Source: CAVPMN01 sp963706425 (GTDB lineage Bacteria > Actinomycetota > Acidimicrobiia > Acidimicrobiales > Acidimicrobilacustridaceae). From it: 64,000 nucleotides of DNA. Below, piece by piece: positions 1-9,414 of this stretch (its first letter is position 1; each line of letters starts with the position of its first letter). The notes under the pieces are model-generated. The model made no database searches, was not told the DNA's origin, and saw only the letters and a program-made list of their open reading frames with translations. Position numbers and translations under genes: made by a program. Location: positions 1,488,001-1,552,000 of the forward strand of contig CAVPMN010000020.1 in NCBI GenBank assembly GCA_963706425.1, written 5' to 3'.

Positions 1-1578
1 GCTCCCGGAAGGGTTTGACGATCTCGGTGGCCAGCGACGACGCCAGCGCTCCGGCTTCGTCGGTGGACACCTCGTCGGTCACCGACGACTCGACGAACTG
101 CGCCCCGGCCGCGACCGACTCGACGAGCAGGGGACGCGCCGCGTCGGCATAGCGCTTGCGATGCTCATCGAGCCCGGGCAGCACGTCGTCGGCGTCGGGT
201 CGCTTCGACCGCCGCACCACGTCGAGCACCTCGTTCTGCTCTTCCGAGAGCTCACGTTTCACCCGACGGGCGAGCTTGCGCTCGAGGTCGGCGGTGGCCT
301 CGTCGCGCCGGTCGACCACCGTCGCCGGCCCGCGGCCGGGCTCCGTCGCGCCGCTCTCGCCAGCCGGGGCGTCGGCGTCTGGCACCACACCGCTCATCAC
401 CGCAGGCGGCTCGGTGTCCTCGGCGGCATCCTCTTTGATACGGGCGAACAGCCCGGCCACCTTGGCTTTCGAGCCCCTTGCACCCCGACCCTTGGCCGGT
501 GGGTCGGCCTCGGTCGCCGTTGGGCGACTCGGCGCTCGCGCCGGCGTCGTCGGTTGCGGGCTCGTCCGCCGAGCGGATGATCTTCACGGCCGACGACTTG
601 CGCCCCTCGGTGGGGTTGGGCGCCTTCGGCCCCTCGTCGACGTCGTCACCCTCGTGGAGCTCGGGCACGTCCGCAGCCACCACCGGCTGCTCGGGCTCGC
701 CGTCTGCGTCGAGCCCGGTCTCGCCGGCGACCTCGACCATCGACGTCGCTCACGTCGGCGTCGATGGCCGTCGAGTCGGTGTCGAGCTCGGCTTCGACTT
801 CCGCCGCCAGCTCGGCCAGCTCACGATCGATCGCCTCGTCGCCGGTGTCGTCGCCCACCCGCAGGCCTGCCGCCTCGGCGGCCAACTTGGCTTCGGGCAG
901 CGACACCGCCAACTCGTCGGTGACCTGGTCGAGATGACCCCGCACCACCTCGTAGGCCTCGAGCAGTCGGGTGCGTCCGGCCTGGAGCTGCTCGATCTGC
1001 TGGCGGAGCAGCTTGCGGCGCCGGGCCAGGTCGCGCAGCATCCGCTCGCGCACCTGCTGAGCCTCGGCCACCATGTCGCGCCCGCGCTGGCGGCCCGCCT
1101 CCACCTCGGTGTCGGCGTCACGCCTGGCCTGGTCGAGCAGCCCGTCGACCTGGCGGCGGATCGCGTCGGCGGCCTCGGTGGCCTCACGCTGACGGGTCTC
1201 GACGAAGGCATCGGCCTCGGCCCGCAGCCGGGTCACGTCGTCATGGGCCTCGCGGAGCAGCTCGGCGGCCGATTCCTCGGCCTTGGCCCGAATCTCGGCG
1301 GCCGCCGCGTTGGCCGCGTCGAGCACCCGCGCGGTCTCTTCGCCGAGCATGGCGGTCAGCCGGCTGGGCGAAGGCTCGCTGACCTCGTGCAACTTGCGCT
1401 CGGCGTCGGCCACCGCATGTTCGAGCTCACGCTCGCGTTCGCGAGCGCCGCGCAGCTCTCCGGCGAGGGCCATCAGAAACGTCTGCACCTCGAGCGGGTC
1501 GTAGCCACGCTTGACGGAGGTGAAGGGCTTGCGAAGGATTGCGTCGGGATCGATCGGACCAGTCGCGTCGGAAGCCAC
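1..1578 (-). CDS. Large DivIVA-domain coiled-coil protein (partial, frame-disrupted)
   Basis: DivIVA-family protein. This family binds curved membrane at poles and septa and organises wall growth in actinobacteria. The N-terminus carries the typical RKPFTSVKRGYDPLEV stretch (about residues 16-31), followed by roughly 200 residues of Glu/Ala/Arg-rich coiled coil and an acidic linker. The frame breaks near 742 and again near 500. Deleting one base at each point restores a continuous protein, which goes on into a charged C-terminal region (KLARRVKRELSEEQNEV...) and runs off position 1. It is therefore incomplete and longer than ordinary DivIVA/Wag31. Start is ATG at 1576-1578. A PDZ protease gene ends 14 bp upstream on the same strand. 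The breaks look like sequencing insertions, but a real pseudogene is not excluded. Confidence 0.8.
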
Positions 1579-1592
1579 GATGCGATGGTAGG

Positions 1593-2720
1593 TCAGCCGC
1601 CCGTGGTGTTCGGTGAGGCCTGCGCGAGCACATCGGACCCACCACCGAGCGTGCTGAGCACCGCGAGGGCGTCGTCGATGGTGTCGACCGGCTCGACCCG
1701 CATGTCGCCCGCGAACTTGCGAGCCAGTTCGAGCTCGCTGCTCGGCACGAGGAAGAGGTCGGCCCCCGACCGCCGCACGGCGACCGTCTTCTGCTCGACC
1801 CCACCCACCGGACCGACGAAACCGTTCGGGTCGATGGTGCCCGTCGTGGCCACGACCTGCCCGCCGGTGAGGCTCTCGGGCGTGAGGGTGTCGATGATGC
1901 CGAGCGTGAAGGCCAACCCCGCCGACGGGCCGCCGACCGAGCCCGAGTCGATGGTCACCTCGAACGGGAAGTCGAAGCTGAGGTCGCGAGTCGAGGTGGT
2001 GACGCCGAGCAAACCCCGTGAAGGGTCGTCCGGGCTGGCCGCCAACGGAGCGCTGAGGGCTTCGGCGGCCGCACCATCGGCAGGCTCGACCCGCAGGTCG
2101 AGCACCTCGCCCGGCGCCATGGCCCGGGTGATCGCGCCAAGATCGCTCGACAGCTCGATGGGTTGGCCTTCGGCTTCGACGATCACGTCACCCGTCTCCA
2201 AGATGGCCTCGGCCGGGCTGCCCTCGACCACGCCGTTCACCACCGCTCCCGTGCCATCCACCACGTCGTAGCCGAGCTCCTCGAGCGCCACGGCGGTGGC
2301 CACCTCCTTCGAGTCGAGCATCTCCTGGAGGTTCGCTTCCCGGTTCTCGTCGGGTGTGCGTCCGCCGAGCACCAGCTCCTCTTCCACCACCTCGACCGTG
2401 GGGTCGAGCCAACCCATGACGGCCTCGAGAGCGGACGCCTTCCGCAACGACACCGTGGTGAACTCCACCGCGCCCTCGTGCGGGAACGTCGGCGCTCCCT
2501 CCACCATGATCAGCGGCTCGGTGGCGCGCGCCGACCCGGGCGATAGCAGGATGTAGGGCACCTTGATCAACGCGGCGGCCACCGTGAGCGCCACCAGCAC
2601 GCCGACCACCACCGCCACCGTGGCCCAGATGCGGATGAGGCGCCGGGAGGGCCCCGTGGGCTGGTCGTCGTCGGCCACGCCCTCGTCACCACTCGGTACG
2701 CTCGGTGCTGTCGGGTCCAC
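1593..2720 (-). CDS. YlbL-like membrane-anchored PDZ/Lon (S16) serine protease
   Basis: Predicted extracytoplasmic protease anchored by one N-terminal membrane segment (about residues 29-51). A PDZ domain follows (about 158-215), then a Lon-type S16 protease domain (about 235-355). The catalytic dyad is visible: Ser266 in GGPSAGLAF and Lys311 in GGVEQKTVAV. The 375-residue length and domain order match the YlbL/Rv3194c-type proteins found across Gram-positive bacteria, whose targets are mostly unknown. The start lies 31 bp from the start of a divergent small membrane protein gene. The DivIVA gene follows 14 bp downstream on the same strand, so the two may be co-transcribed. Confidence 0.85.
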   Translation of the reverse strand: MDPTAPSVPSGDEGVADDDQPTGPSRRLIRIWATVAVVVGVLVALTVAAALIKVPYILLSPGSARATEPLIMVEGAPTFPHEGAVEFTTVSLRKASALEAVMGWLDPTVEVVEEELVLGGRTPDENREANLQEMLDSKEVATAVALEELGYDVVDGTGAVVNGVVEGSPAEAILETGDVIVEAEGQPIELSSDLGAITRAMAPGEVLDLRVEPADGAAAEALSAPLAASPDDPSRGLLGVTTSTRDLSFDFPFEVTIDSGSVGGPSAGLAFTLGIIDTLTPESLTGGQVVATTGTIDPNGFVGPVGGVEQKTVAVRRSGADLFLVPSSELELARKFAGDMRVEPVDTIDDALAVLSTLGGGSDVLAQASPNTTGG

Positions 2721-2751
2721 GATGCTGAATCAACCGCTCTCGGGAGGTGCG

Positions 2752-2976
2752 ATGGTCGGCCGACAGCCTGCCACGGAACCGCCTGACTCCCACCGCGTGG
2801 GGCCAACCGACTACCCGGTCGTGCCCGGCCCGCAGGCCCGCGCCGGATGGCGCAGCCGCATCGGGGCGGCGGTCGGGTTGGTGGCGATGGGCACGCTGCT
2901 CGGGTTGGCCACCGCGCTGCTCGTCCTGCTCCTCGTCGTGGTGGCGTGGGTGCTCGTCTCAGGTGCTGTCAACTGA
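2752..2976 (+). CDS. Small single-pass membrane protein
   Basis: A 74-residue protein of unknown function. The first 40 residues are polar and proline-rich. They are followed by a short basic stretch (GWRSRIG) and one strongly hydrophobic segment of about 28 residues at the C-terminus. ATG 2752 is preferred because a good Shine-Dalgarno sequence (GGGAGGT, 2742-2748) sits just before it; an in-frame ATG at 2722 lies upstream of that site. The stop overlaps the likely start of the HEAT-repeat gene, suggesting translational coupling. Confidence 0.55.
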   Translation: MVGRQPATEPPDSHRVGPTDYPVVPGPQARAGWRSRIGAAVGLVAMGTLLGLATALLVLLLVVVAWVLVSGAVN

Positions 2977-3602
2977 CCGACTCACCGCAGCCCGAGCATG
3001 ACGACGTCGGCCGCCGCGTCGCGCTCGCGGGACATCGCGGCGACACCGACCTGGCCCGCCAACACCTCGCCCACTCCGACCCGCGGGTGCGCACGATCGC
3101 GCTGCGCGCCCTGCAACGAGCGGGCGACCTTCGGATCGCCGAGTGGGTGGGCGCCAGCACCGATCCCGACCCGGCCGTGCGTCGTGACGCCGCCGAGCTC
3201 GCCGGCCGGTGGCCCGCCGACCCGCCCGCCACCGCTGCCCTGCGCTCGGGGCTCTTGGTCCTGCTCGCCGACGACGATGCGACGGTCATCGAGATGGCGG
3301 CCTGGGCCGCCGGCGAGCGCGCCGTCGACGCCGACATCGTGAGCCGACTGGTCGACCTCACCGTCGACCACGACGACGCTCTCGTGCGGGAGGCCGCGGT
3401 GGCTGCGCTCGGCTCGCTCGGCGACGCCGCCGGGCTGCCGGCCATCCTGTCGGCCACCCGCGACAAAGCAACGGTGCGGCGCCGCGCCGTGCTCGCCCTC
3501 GCCGCGTTCGAGGGACCCGAAGTCGACGCCGCCCTCGCTCGGGCGACGGACGACCGCGACTGGCAGGTGCGCCAGGCCGCCGAAGATCTCCTGGCCCCGT
3601 AG
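2946..3602 (+). CDS. HEAT-repeat (PBS lyase-like) protein
   Basis: An alpha-helical repeat protein of about 218 residues. It carries several consecutive units of about 30 residues with the HEAT/PBS-lyase pattern, for example DPRVRTIALRAL, DPAVRRDAAELAG, DATVIEMAAWAAGE, DALVREAAVAALGSLGD and DWQVRQAAEDLL. Such repeats serve as protein-binding scaffolds; no partner can be named. The start is uncertain. GTG at 2946 is the nearest conventional in-frame start and overlaps the upstream gene by 31 bp. A CTG at 2973 overlaps the upstream TGA and would be closely coupled. It ends just before a palindromic repeat and faces the crotonase gene. Confidence 0.7.
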   Translation: MGARLRCCQLTDSPQPEHDDVGRRVALAGHRGDTDLARQHLAHSDPRVRTIALRALQRAGDLRIAEWVGASTDPDPAVRRDAAELAGRWPADPPATAALRSGLLVLLADDDATVIEMAAWAAGERAVDADIVSRLVDLTVDHDDALVREAAVAALGSLGDAAGLPAILSATRDKATVRRRAVLALAAFEGPEVDAALARATDDRDWQVRQAAEDLLAP

Positions 3603-3623
3603 CCCGCTCGCCAGCCCAACCCA

Positions 3624-3676
3624 CCGAAATCGGTGCGTGAAACCACCGTAGGGGGTGTTTCACGCACCGATTTCGG
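3624..3676. repeat. Palindromic repeat element, copy 1 (53 bp), between convergent genes
   Basis: Two perfect 20-nt inverted arms (3624-3643 and 3657-3676; left arm CCGAAATCGGTGCGTGAAAC) flank a 13-nt loop, CACCGTAGGGGGT. A second copy lies at 38361-38411. When the second copy is reverse-complemented the loops differ at a single base, so the two copies sit in opposite orientation. Both lie between convergent genes, where such a hairpin could end transcription from either side. Confidence 0.9.
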
Positions 3677-3687
3677 GGAGGGTGGGG

Positions 3688-4455
3688 TCAGGAGAAGTTG
3701 GGCGGGCGTTTGTCGAGGAAGGCGGCCACCCCTTCGCGCGCGTCGGGCGTCTGGCTGGCTGCGGCCATGACCTCCACGGCGAAGGCGTAGGCCTCGGGTT
3801 GATCGAGACCGATCTGGGTGTAGAAGGCCTGCTTGCCGAGCGCCTTCGACGACGTGCTGCCCCGCGTGGCCCGCTCGAGCAGCTCGCTGGTGGCGTCGTC
3901 GAGCTGCTCGATCGGCACCACGCGATTGACCAGACCCCACTCGAGCGCGGTCGCCGCATCGATGACGTCGCCGGTGAGGGCCAGCTCGAGCGCTCGCTTG
4001 CGTGAGACGTTGCGGCCGATCGCCACCATCGGCGTGGTGCAGAACCAACCGCCCTTGCCGCCCGGCGCGGCGAACCCGGCCGTGTCGGCGGCCACGGCCA
4101 GGTCGGCGGTAGCCACCAGCTGGCACCCGGCGGCGGTGGCCAACGCGTGAACTCGAGCCACCACCACCTGGGGGATCGACTGCATGGTCGTCATCAACTC
4201 GGTGCACGTGCTCAGCAGGCGTCGCATGGCGAAGAGATCGGCGCCGGCCATGTCGGCGAAGTCGTGCCCGGCCGAGAACACCGGCCCGTTGGCCGCCAGC
4301 ACCACCCCGCGGGCGTCGCTCTCGCCGACCGCACGGAACGCGTCGAGCAGCTCCTCGAGGTGGGCGAGCGAGAGGGCGTTGCGCCGTTTCGGGAGGTCCA
4401 TGGTGATGGTGACGAAGGGACCGTCACGCTCGACGTGAATGCAGTCGTAGCTCAT
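3688..4455 (-). CDS. Enoyl-CoA hydratase/isomerase (crotonase) family protein, ECHDC3-like
   Basis: A 255-residue crotonase-fold protein. Family features are FSAGHDFADM (CoA-binding oxyanion region), AAGCQLVATADLAVAA, and ALTGDVIDAATALEWGLVNRVVP. The position of the first catalytic Glu of classical hydratases (GGGCEL) holds Gln (AGCQL). The region of the second Glu reads APGGKGGWFC, without an obvious acid. It therefore more likely belongs to the ECHDC3-like group than to true beta-oxidation hydratases, and its substrate is unknown. I chose the ATG at 4455 (MSYDCIHVERDG); the open frame continues 28 codons further upstream without homology. It stands alone, convergent with the HEAT-repeat gene. 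Confidence 0.8.
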   Translation of the reverse strand: MSYDCIHVERDGPFVTITMDLPKRRNALSLAHLEELLDAFRAVGESDARGVVLAANGPVFSAGHDFADMAGADLFAMRRLLSTCTELMTTMQSIPQVVVARVHALATAAGCQLVATADLAVAADTAGFAAPGGKGGWFCTTPMVAIGRNVSRKRALELALTGDVIDAATALEWGLVNRVVPIEQLDDATSELLERATRGSTSSKALGKQAFYTQIGLDQPEAYAFAVEVMAAASQTPDAREGVAAFLDKRPPNFS

Positions 4456-4513
4456 GGTGCTGTTGTAGTCCCGAGAATCGACCGCCGCCGGAGAAACGAC
4501 CAGCCAAAACGAG

Positions 4514-4541
4514 CTGTGGCCGGCCCGAAGGCCGGCCACAG
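4514..4541 (-). terminator. Hairpin terminator 3' of livK
   Basis: A perfect 12-bp stem (4514-4525 paired with 4530-4541) closes a 4-nt loop. On the transcribed minus strand the loop reads TTCG, giving an extra-stable C(UUCG)G tetraloop. It lies 20 bp beyond the livK stop codon. There is no clear U-tract, as is common in high-GC actinobacteria. Confidence 0.75.
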
Positions 4542-4561
4542 TGATCGCTGGATGAGAGACG

Positions 4562-5903
4562 TCAGCCGGCGTAGTCGCCCGACTGGCCCTCGAAGCTCAC
4601 CACCTCGCCCTGGAGCTCCCAGAACGAGCCGTTGTACTGACCGATCTGCATCTGCTCGATCGGGAACGGATCCTCGGCCCCGTTGGTGTTGATGGTGATG
4701 CCCGGCAGCAGCAGGCCGACCTCGAGATCGCTGAGGGTGTAGGCCTTCTCCATCACCGCGACCCGGGTCATCTCGGACGACTGCTTGAGCGTCTCGACCA
4801 GCAGCGCACCCATCGTCCAGCCGTAGCCCACGATGCCGTTGTTGAGGTCGTCACCGCTGATGCCGTACTGCGCGCCGAGCGTCTGGAACTCCTGCATCGC
4901 CGGATCGTTGTCCCACTGCGGGTCGGACGGATCCTTGAGGTAGATCGAGCTCAGCACGCCGTTGTTGGCATCGGGGGCCAGCGCCACGATGGTCGACGAC
5001 GTGCACGTCGCCGAGATGTAGGTGGTCGCCGTCCAGCCGGCTTCCTTCACCGCGTTCAGTGCCTGCGGGCACTTCAGCGCCGTGGCGGCGAGCAGCGCGG
5101 TGTCGGCACCCGAGGCGGCCATCGTGGTGATCTGCGACTTCACGTCGGGATCGGTCGGGTTGTAGCTCTGCACGTCGACGATGGTGATCTCGCTGCCCTC
5201 GATGGCGGCCCGGAAGGCCGTCTCGTAGCCCTCACCGAAGTCGTCGTTCTGCTTGAGGATGGCCACCTTGGCCTGCGGCTTGTTCTCCTTGAGCCAGTCG
5301 GCGAAGATCGCCGCCTCGGTCGCGTAGGACGGGATCGAGCCGATCAGCCACGGATAGGCGTCGGTCTCGCCCCAGAGCTGCGAGCCGGTGGCGACGAACA
5401 GGTTCGGCACGCAGGCGTCGGCCAGGTCGTCGCGGATCGCCAGGTTGTTGGGCGTGCCCACCACGTTGAACAGGCCGAACACGTTTTCGCTCTCGACCAG
5501 CTCCTGAGCGTTGGTGCGGGTCTTCTGCGGGCAGGTACTCGTCGTTCTTGGTGACGAGCTCGATCTGGCGGCCGTCGACGCCATCGTTGGCGTTGATGTA
5601 GTTGAAGTAGGCCTGGTAGCCGACCGAGATCTTGGCGAAGGCGGCGAAGGTGCCCGACTGCGGGAAGCTCGAGCCGATCTTGATCGAGTCCTCGGTGACG
5701 CCCGTGTCGGGCTCGTACGAGGCGCATTGGTCGGTGTCGATGGTGAACGCCGACTCGCCACCGCCTGCGACGGTGGTGTCGGATCCGCCGCCGCTCGATG
5801 AATCGTCGTCGTCGCGGCTCTCGCCGCACGCTGCCGCACCGAGCGTCAGCGCAGCGGCGACCGCGATGGCGACAGCACTCTTCCAGCGAGTTGCACTGCG
5901 CAT
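4562..5903 (-). CDS. livK: Branched-chain amino-acid type ABC transporter substrate-binding lipoprotein (frame-disrupted)
   Basis: Periplasmic-binding-fold lipoprotein that captures substrate for the LivHMGF importer encoded upstream. A signal peptide (about residues 1-25) ends in LGAAAC, with Cys26 as the likely lipidated residue, followed by a Ser/Gly/Asp linker. The ligand-binding domain begins at about residue 65 (SIKIGSSFPQSGTFAAF). The frame breaks near 5527. Removing one G from the context GCAGAAGACC joins DEYLPA to KTRTNAQELVESENVFG and gives a 446-residue protein, normal for the family. The ligand cannot be read from sequence: amino acids are the default, but actinobacterial paralogues also take amides or other solutes. 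It is the last gene of the cluster and is followed by a strong hairpin. Confidence 0.85.
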
Positions 5904-5972
5904 GGATGGTCTCCTGTCGTAGAGGGGTCTCGTCGTCCAGCGAGAACCCGGAGGCCCCTTCTCCCCCGGGCC

Positions 5973-7013
5973 CTACGGCGACGACGCTAGCTGTTCCGGC
6001 GGGTCGGCGGGCGCCGATGGCGAGCCCGACGATCTCATGCGCTGCTTGACCCAGGCGGCGACCTGGCGGGCCAAGCCCGAGCGCTCCCACCTGGCGCAAC
6101 GATCATCAGGGCGATCAGCGAACCGCCGAACACGACCGGGCGAGAGCTCGGGTGCGGCTCCGAAGTCCTCGAGCCAGACCGGCAGGAAGACGACGAGGAA
6201 GGCGCCGAGCGCCGGCCCGAAGATGGTGGCTGCGCCACCGACGACGACGGCGACGAGGAGCGTGATCGACAGGTTGATGTTGTACTGCTCGGCGCTCACG
6301 AACGGGTTGTTGAACGCCGACAGCGCACCGGCCACCCCGGCCAGCATGGCGCTGAGACCGAAGACGACCACCTTGTAGGCCGACACGTTCACACCGAGGG
6401 TCTCGGCCGCGGTCTCGTTGTCGCGGATGGCGATGATGGCCCGACCCGCTCGACTGCGGATGAGGTTGCGCACCAGCACGAAGGACACCACCGCGAACGC
6501 CAGCAGCACGTAGTACTTCCACTGGTCGTCGGCCAGGCCGGTCCAGTCGGGCGCTCGGAAGTCGTCGGTGCGGGGGATGCGCTTGCCCTGCGAGCCGCCC
6601 GTGACGTCGCTGAACCGCTGGACGACCTGGGGGAACACGGTGGCGAGCGCCAGCGTGACGAGGGCGAGGTAGAGGCCCTCGATGCGCAGCGCCGGCAAGC
6701 CGATGAGCACACCCAGCACGAAGGCGATGGCTGCCGCTGCGGCCAGCGTGGCGAAGTGCGGCCACCCGTGGTCGCTGACCAGGATGACCGTGGTGTAGGC
6801 ACCGACCCCGAAGAAGGCGCCGTGGCCGATCGAGATCTGGCCGTTGAACCCGGTGAGCAGGTTGAGGCCCAGGGCGGCGATGGCGAACGTGAGGATGATG
6901 TTGAAGCGGTTGACCTGGAACGAGGGGAAGTACTGCGGCAGGTAGAGCAGCACGGCGCCGAGAACGACCGTGACGACAGCCTTGATGGCCAGGCGTTTGG
7001 GATCGCGGTTCAT
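5973..7013 (-). CDS. livM: Branched-chain amino-acid type ABC transporter permease LivM (C-terminal frame disruption)
   Basis: Inner-membrane permease, partner of LivH. It has about nine hydrophobic segments and the family motif LGLNLLTGFNGQISIGHGAFFGVGAY near residue 50, plus the EAA-like loop AIRDNETAAETLGVNV used to contact the ATPases. The C-terminal 40 residues are scrambled. After APELSP the expected VVFGGSLIALMIVAPGG lies in another frame (near 6147), and the original frame resumes near 6095 (ARQVAAWVKQRM). The first break fits one extra C. The start ATG overlaps the livH stop by 4 bp, so the genes are coupled. Confidence 0.85.
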   Translation of the reverse strand: MNRDPKRLAIKAVVTVVLGAVLLYLPQYFPSFQVNRFNIILTFAIAALGLNLLTGFNGQISIGHGAFFGVGAYTTVILVSDHGWPHFATLAAAAAIAFVLGVLIGLPALRIEGLYLALVTLALATVFPQVVQRFSDVTGGSQGKRIPRTDDFRAPDWTGLADDQWKYYVLLAFAVVSFVLVRNLIRSRAGRAIIAIRDNETAAETLGVNVSAYKVVVFGLSAMLAGVAGALSAFNNPFVSAEQYNINLSITLLVAVVVGGAATIFGPALGAFLVVFLPVWLEDFGAAPELSPGRVRRFADRPDDRCARWERSGLARQVAAWVKQRMRSSGSPSAPADPPEQLASSP

Positions 7014-7900
7014 ACGCGCTTCACCTGCTTCTTGCCGAAGAGACCCTGGGGCCGCACGAGGAGCACACCGAGGATGAGCACGAAGGCGGCCCCGAGCTTG
7101 AGGTCCTCACCGATCCAGCTGATGTAGCCGCCGGCCAACACGGTGACCACGCCGACGATCAGGCCGCCGACCACGGCGCCCACCGGGCTGTCGAACCCGC
7201 CGAGCGTGGCGGCGGCGAACGAGTAGATGAGCAGCTGCAACATGATGTTGGTGTCGAGCGTGGCGAGCTCGGACGCGTAGAGGGCACCGGCCAGCGCGCC
7301 GACAGCGGCGGCCAGCCCCCAGCCGAAACCGAGCACGCGACCCACGCGGATGCCGACCAGGCGGCTCGACTCCATGTTCGACGTGACCGAGCGCATCGCC
7401 AGGCCGAGCTTGGTCTTCTGGAAGAGCAGGAAGAGCAGGAAGACCTCGACGGCCAGCACGGCGAGCACGCCGATGGCCTGGTAGCTGATGGTCACCGGCC
7501 CGATGTCGACCACGTCGGTGCCGAAGATCTTCGGGAACGTGCGGCCGTCGGTGCCCCAGATCCAGCCCGCCAGCGCGTTGAGGGCGAGCAACAGTCCGAT
7601 GGTGACGATCACGATCGGCAAGGGGTTCACGTGCGGATCGCCCACGGGTCGGATGAACAGGCGCTCGATCACCGCCCCGCCGATGAACGACACCGCCATC
7701 GAGCAGATGATCGCCACCCCGATGGGCAACCCCCAGTCGAAGAACTGCCAGGTGAGAAAGGTCGAGAACAGCGCCATCTCGCCCTGGGCGAAGTTGACCA
7801 GCCCGGTGGCGCGGTAGATGAGCACCAGCGCCATCGCCACCGAGGCGACCACCGCGCCCTGCTGCAGTCCGAGTACGACCCGGTCGAGAAAGAGGTCCAT
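7010..7900 (-). CDS. livH: Branched-chain amino-acid type ABC transporter permease LivH
   Basis: A 296-residue integral membrane permease with about eight transmembrane segments. Typical LivH features are ATGLVNFAQGEMALFSTFLTW near the N-terminus, the coupling loop TKLGLAMRSVTSNMESSRLVGIRVGRV, and LGGFDSPVGAVVGGLIVG. It forms the channel together with LivM. The start codon immediately follows the livF stop, and its 3' end overlaps livM by 4 bp. Intact. Confidence 0.92.
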   Translation of the reverse strand: MDLFLDRVVLGLQQGAVVASVAMALVLIYRATGLVNFAQGEMALFSTFLTWQFFDWGLPIGVAIICSMAVSFIGGAVIERLFIRPVGDPHVNPLPIVIVTIGLLLALNALAGWIWGTDGRTFPKIFGTDVVDIGPVTISYQAIGVLAVLAVEVFLLFLLFQKTKLGLAMRSVTSNMESSRLVGIRVGRVLGFGWGLAAAVGALAGALYASELATLDTNIMLQLLIYSFAAATLGGFDSPVGAVVGGLIVGVVTVLAGGYISWIGEDLKLGAAFVLILGVLLVRPQGLFGKKQVKRV

Positions 7901-8611
7901 TCAGTACCCCAGGTAGGCCTTCCGTACGGACTCGTCGCTACCGAGCTCGGATGCGGTGCCGCTGATGGCGATCGCGCCAGCCTCGAGCACATAGCCACGC
8001 GAGGCGATCTCGAGGGCGAGGTTGGCGTTCTGCTCGACGACCAACATGGTGGTGCCGGTCTCGAGGTTGATGCGGCCCAGGCGCTCGAAGAGCTCGCGGG
8101 TCACGAGCGGCGCGAGACCGAGCGAGGGCTCGTCGAGGAGCAACAGACGGGGCTTGGCCATGAGGGCGCGGGCGATGGCCAACATCTGCTGCTCGCCACC
8201 GCTCATGCTCCCTGCCGCCTGCTCGCGGCGCTCGGCCAACCGGGGGAACGTCTCGTACCAGCGATCGATGTCGGCGCCGATCTCGCTGTCGTTGCGCACG
8301 TAGGCGCCCACCCGCAGGTTCTCGTCGACGGTGAGGTCGGCGATCGTGCCCCGTCCCTGTGGCACCATCGCCACCCCCGCACGCACGATCTCCTCGGGCT
8401 TGCGGTTGGCCAGCGACCGACCGTCGAAGGTGACATCGCCCTTCACCGACACCATGCCGGACAACGCCCGGAGCGTCGTGGTCTTGCCGGCTCCGTTGGC
8501 CCCGAGGATGACGACGACCTCGCCCTCGTCGACGTGGAAGTCGAGTCCGTGGAGCACCCGCACCTGCCCGTAGCCGGCCACCAAGCCCGAGGCGGTGAGC
8601 AAGGAGGTCAT
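7901..8611 (-). CDS. livF: ABC transporter ATP-binding protein LivF
   Basis: A 236-residue ATPase of the importer. It has Walker A GANGAGKT (37-44), ABC signature MSGGEQQ (136-142) and Walker B LLLLDEP (156-162), with LVVEQN after it. The ATG at 8609-8611 was chosen because it overlaps the livG stop in an ATGA arrangement and starts directly at the domain (MTSLLTASGLVAGYGQ). Much longer readings of this frame upstream are antisense-like and not real. Confidence 0.93.
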   Translation of the reverse strand: MTSLLTASGLVAGYGQVRVLHGLDFHVDEGEVVVILGANGAGKTTTLRALSGMVSVKGDVTFDGRSLANRKPEEIVRAGVAMVPQGRGTIADLTVDENLRVGAYVRNDSEIGADIDRWYETFPRLAERREQAAGSMSGGEQQMLAIARALMAKPRLLLLDEPSLGLAPLVTRELFERLGRINLETGTTMLVVEQNANLALEIASRGYVLEAGAIAISGTASELGSDESVRKAYLGY

Positions 8612-9393
8612 GCAGAGGTCCCCAGGTAGGCCTCGATGACCAACGGGTCGTTGGCCACTTCTTCGGGCAGGCCCTCGGCGATCTTGCGGCCGAACTCCAT
8701 CACCACGACCTTCTCGGAGATGCTCATCACCATGTTCATGTGATGCTCGACGAGCAGGATGGTGAGGTCGAAGTCGTCGCGGATCTGGCGGATGAGGGTG
8801 CCGAGCGTGCCGACCTCGCTGTGGGTGAGCCCGCTCGCGGGCTCGTCGAGCATGAGCAGCTTCGGGCGCGATGCGAGCCCGCGCGCCAGCTCGACCCGCT
8901 TGAGCGTGCCGTAGGGCAGCCCCGCGCACGGCCGGTTCGCGAGAGGGACGAGATCGAGCCGCTCGAGCAGTTCCATGGCGTCGGCGCGCAAGCGGCGCTC
9001 TTCCCCGAGGTTGGGCACGAGGAACGGGCTGGTGGCCAGGCCGCCACGGCTCCAGGAGTGCGAGCCCACCATCACGTTGTCGAGCACCGTGAGGCCCGGG
9101 AAGAGCGCGAGGTTCTGGAAGGTGCGGGTGATGCCGAGCTCGGCGATGGCGTGGGCAGAGCTCGCCAACAGGTCCTCACCGCAGAAGTGGATCTGCCCCT
9201 CGGTGGGCAGGTAGATGCGGCTCACCACGTTGAAGAAGGTGGTCTTGCCGGCGCCGTTCGGGCCGATCAGGGCGCAGATCTGGCCCTCTTCGATGGTGAA
9301 GCTCAGGCCGTCGAGCGCGACGAGGCCGCCAAAGCGAACGCTGACGTCTCTGACGTCGAGCATCGTCCCCCCGCTTCCCCCCGGTTGCGTCAT
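8608..9393 (-). CDS. livG: ABC transporter ATP-binding protein LivG
   Basis: A 261-residue ATPase paired with LivF. Walker A is GPNGAGKT (about 44-51) and Walker B LLMLDEPASGL. The LivG-type loop NLALFPGLTVLDNVMVG and ILLVEHHMNMVM are present. The ABC signature region reads LPYGTLKRVELARGL, the degenerate form normal for LivG. ATG 9393 follows a GAGGT ribosome-binding site; a TTG seven codons upstream (9414), abutting the mreB stop, is possible but weaker. This is the first liv gene and lies directly downstream of mreB on the same strand. Confidence 0.9.
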   Translation of the reverse strand: MTQPGGSGGTMLDVRDVSVRFGGLVALDGLSFTIEEGQICALIGPNGAGKTTFFNVVSRIYLPTEGQIHFCGEDLLASSAHAIAELGITRTFQNLALFPGLTVLDNVMVGSHSWSRGGLATSPFLVPNLGEERRLRADAMELLERLDLVPLANRPCAGLPYGTLKRVELARGLASRPKLLMLDEPASGLTHSEVGTLGTLIRQIRDDFDLTILLVEHHMNMVMSISEKVVVMEFGRKIAEGLPEEVANDPLVIEAYLGTSA

Positions 9394-9414
9394 CCCGACC
9401 TCAGTTGGATCCAA

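Noticed and set aside
4514..4541. A third copy of the palindromic repeat family
   Set aside because: The hairpin has a different stem and loop sequence; it is an ordinary terminator.
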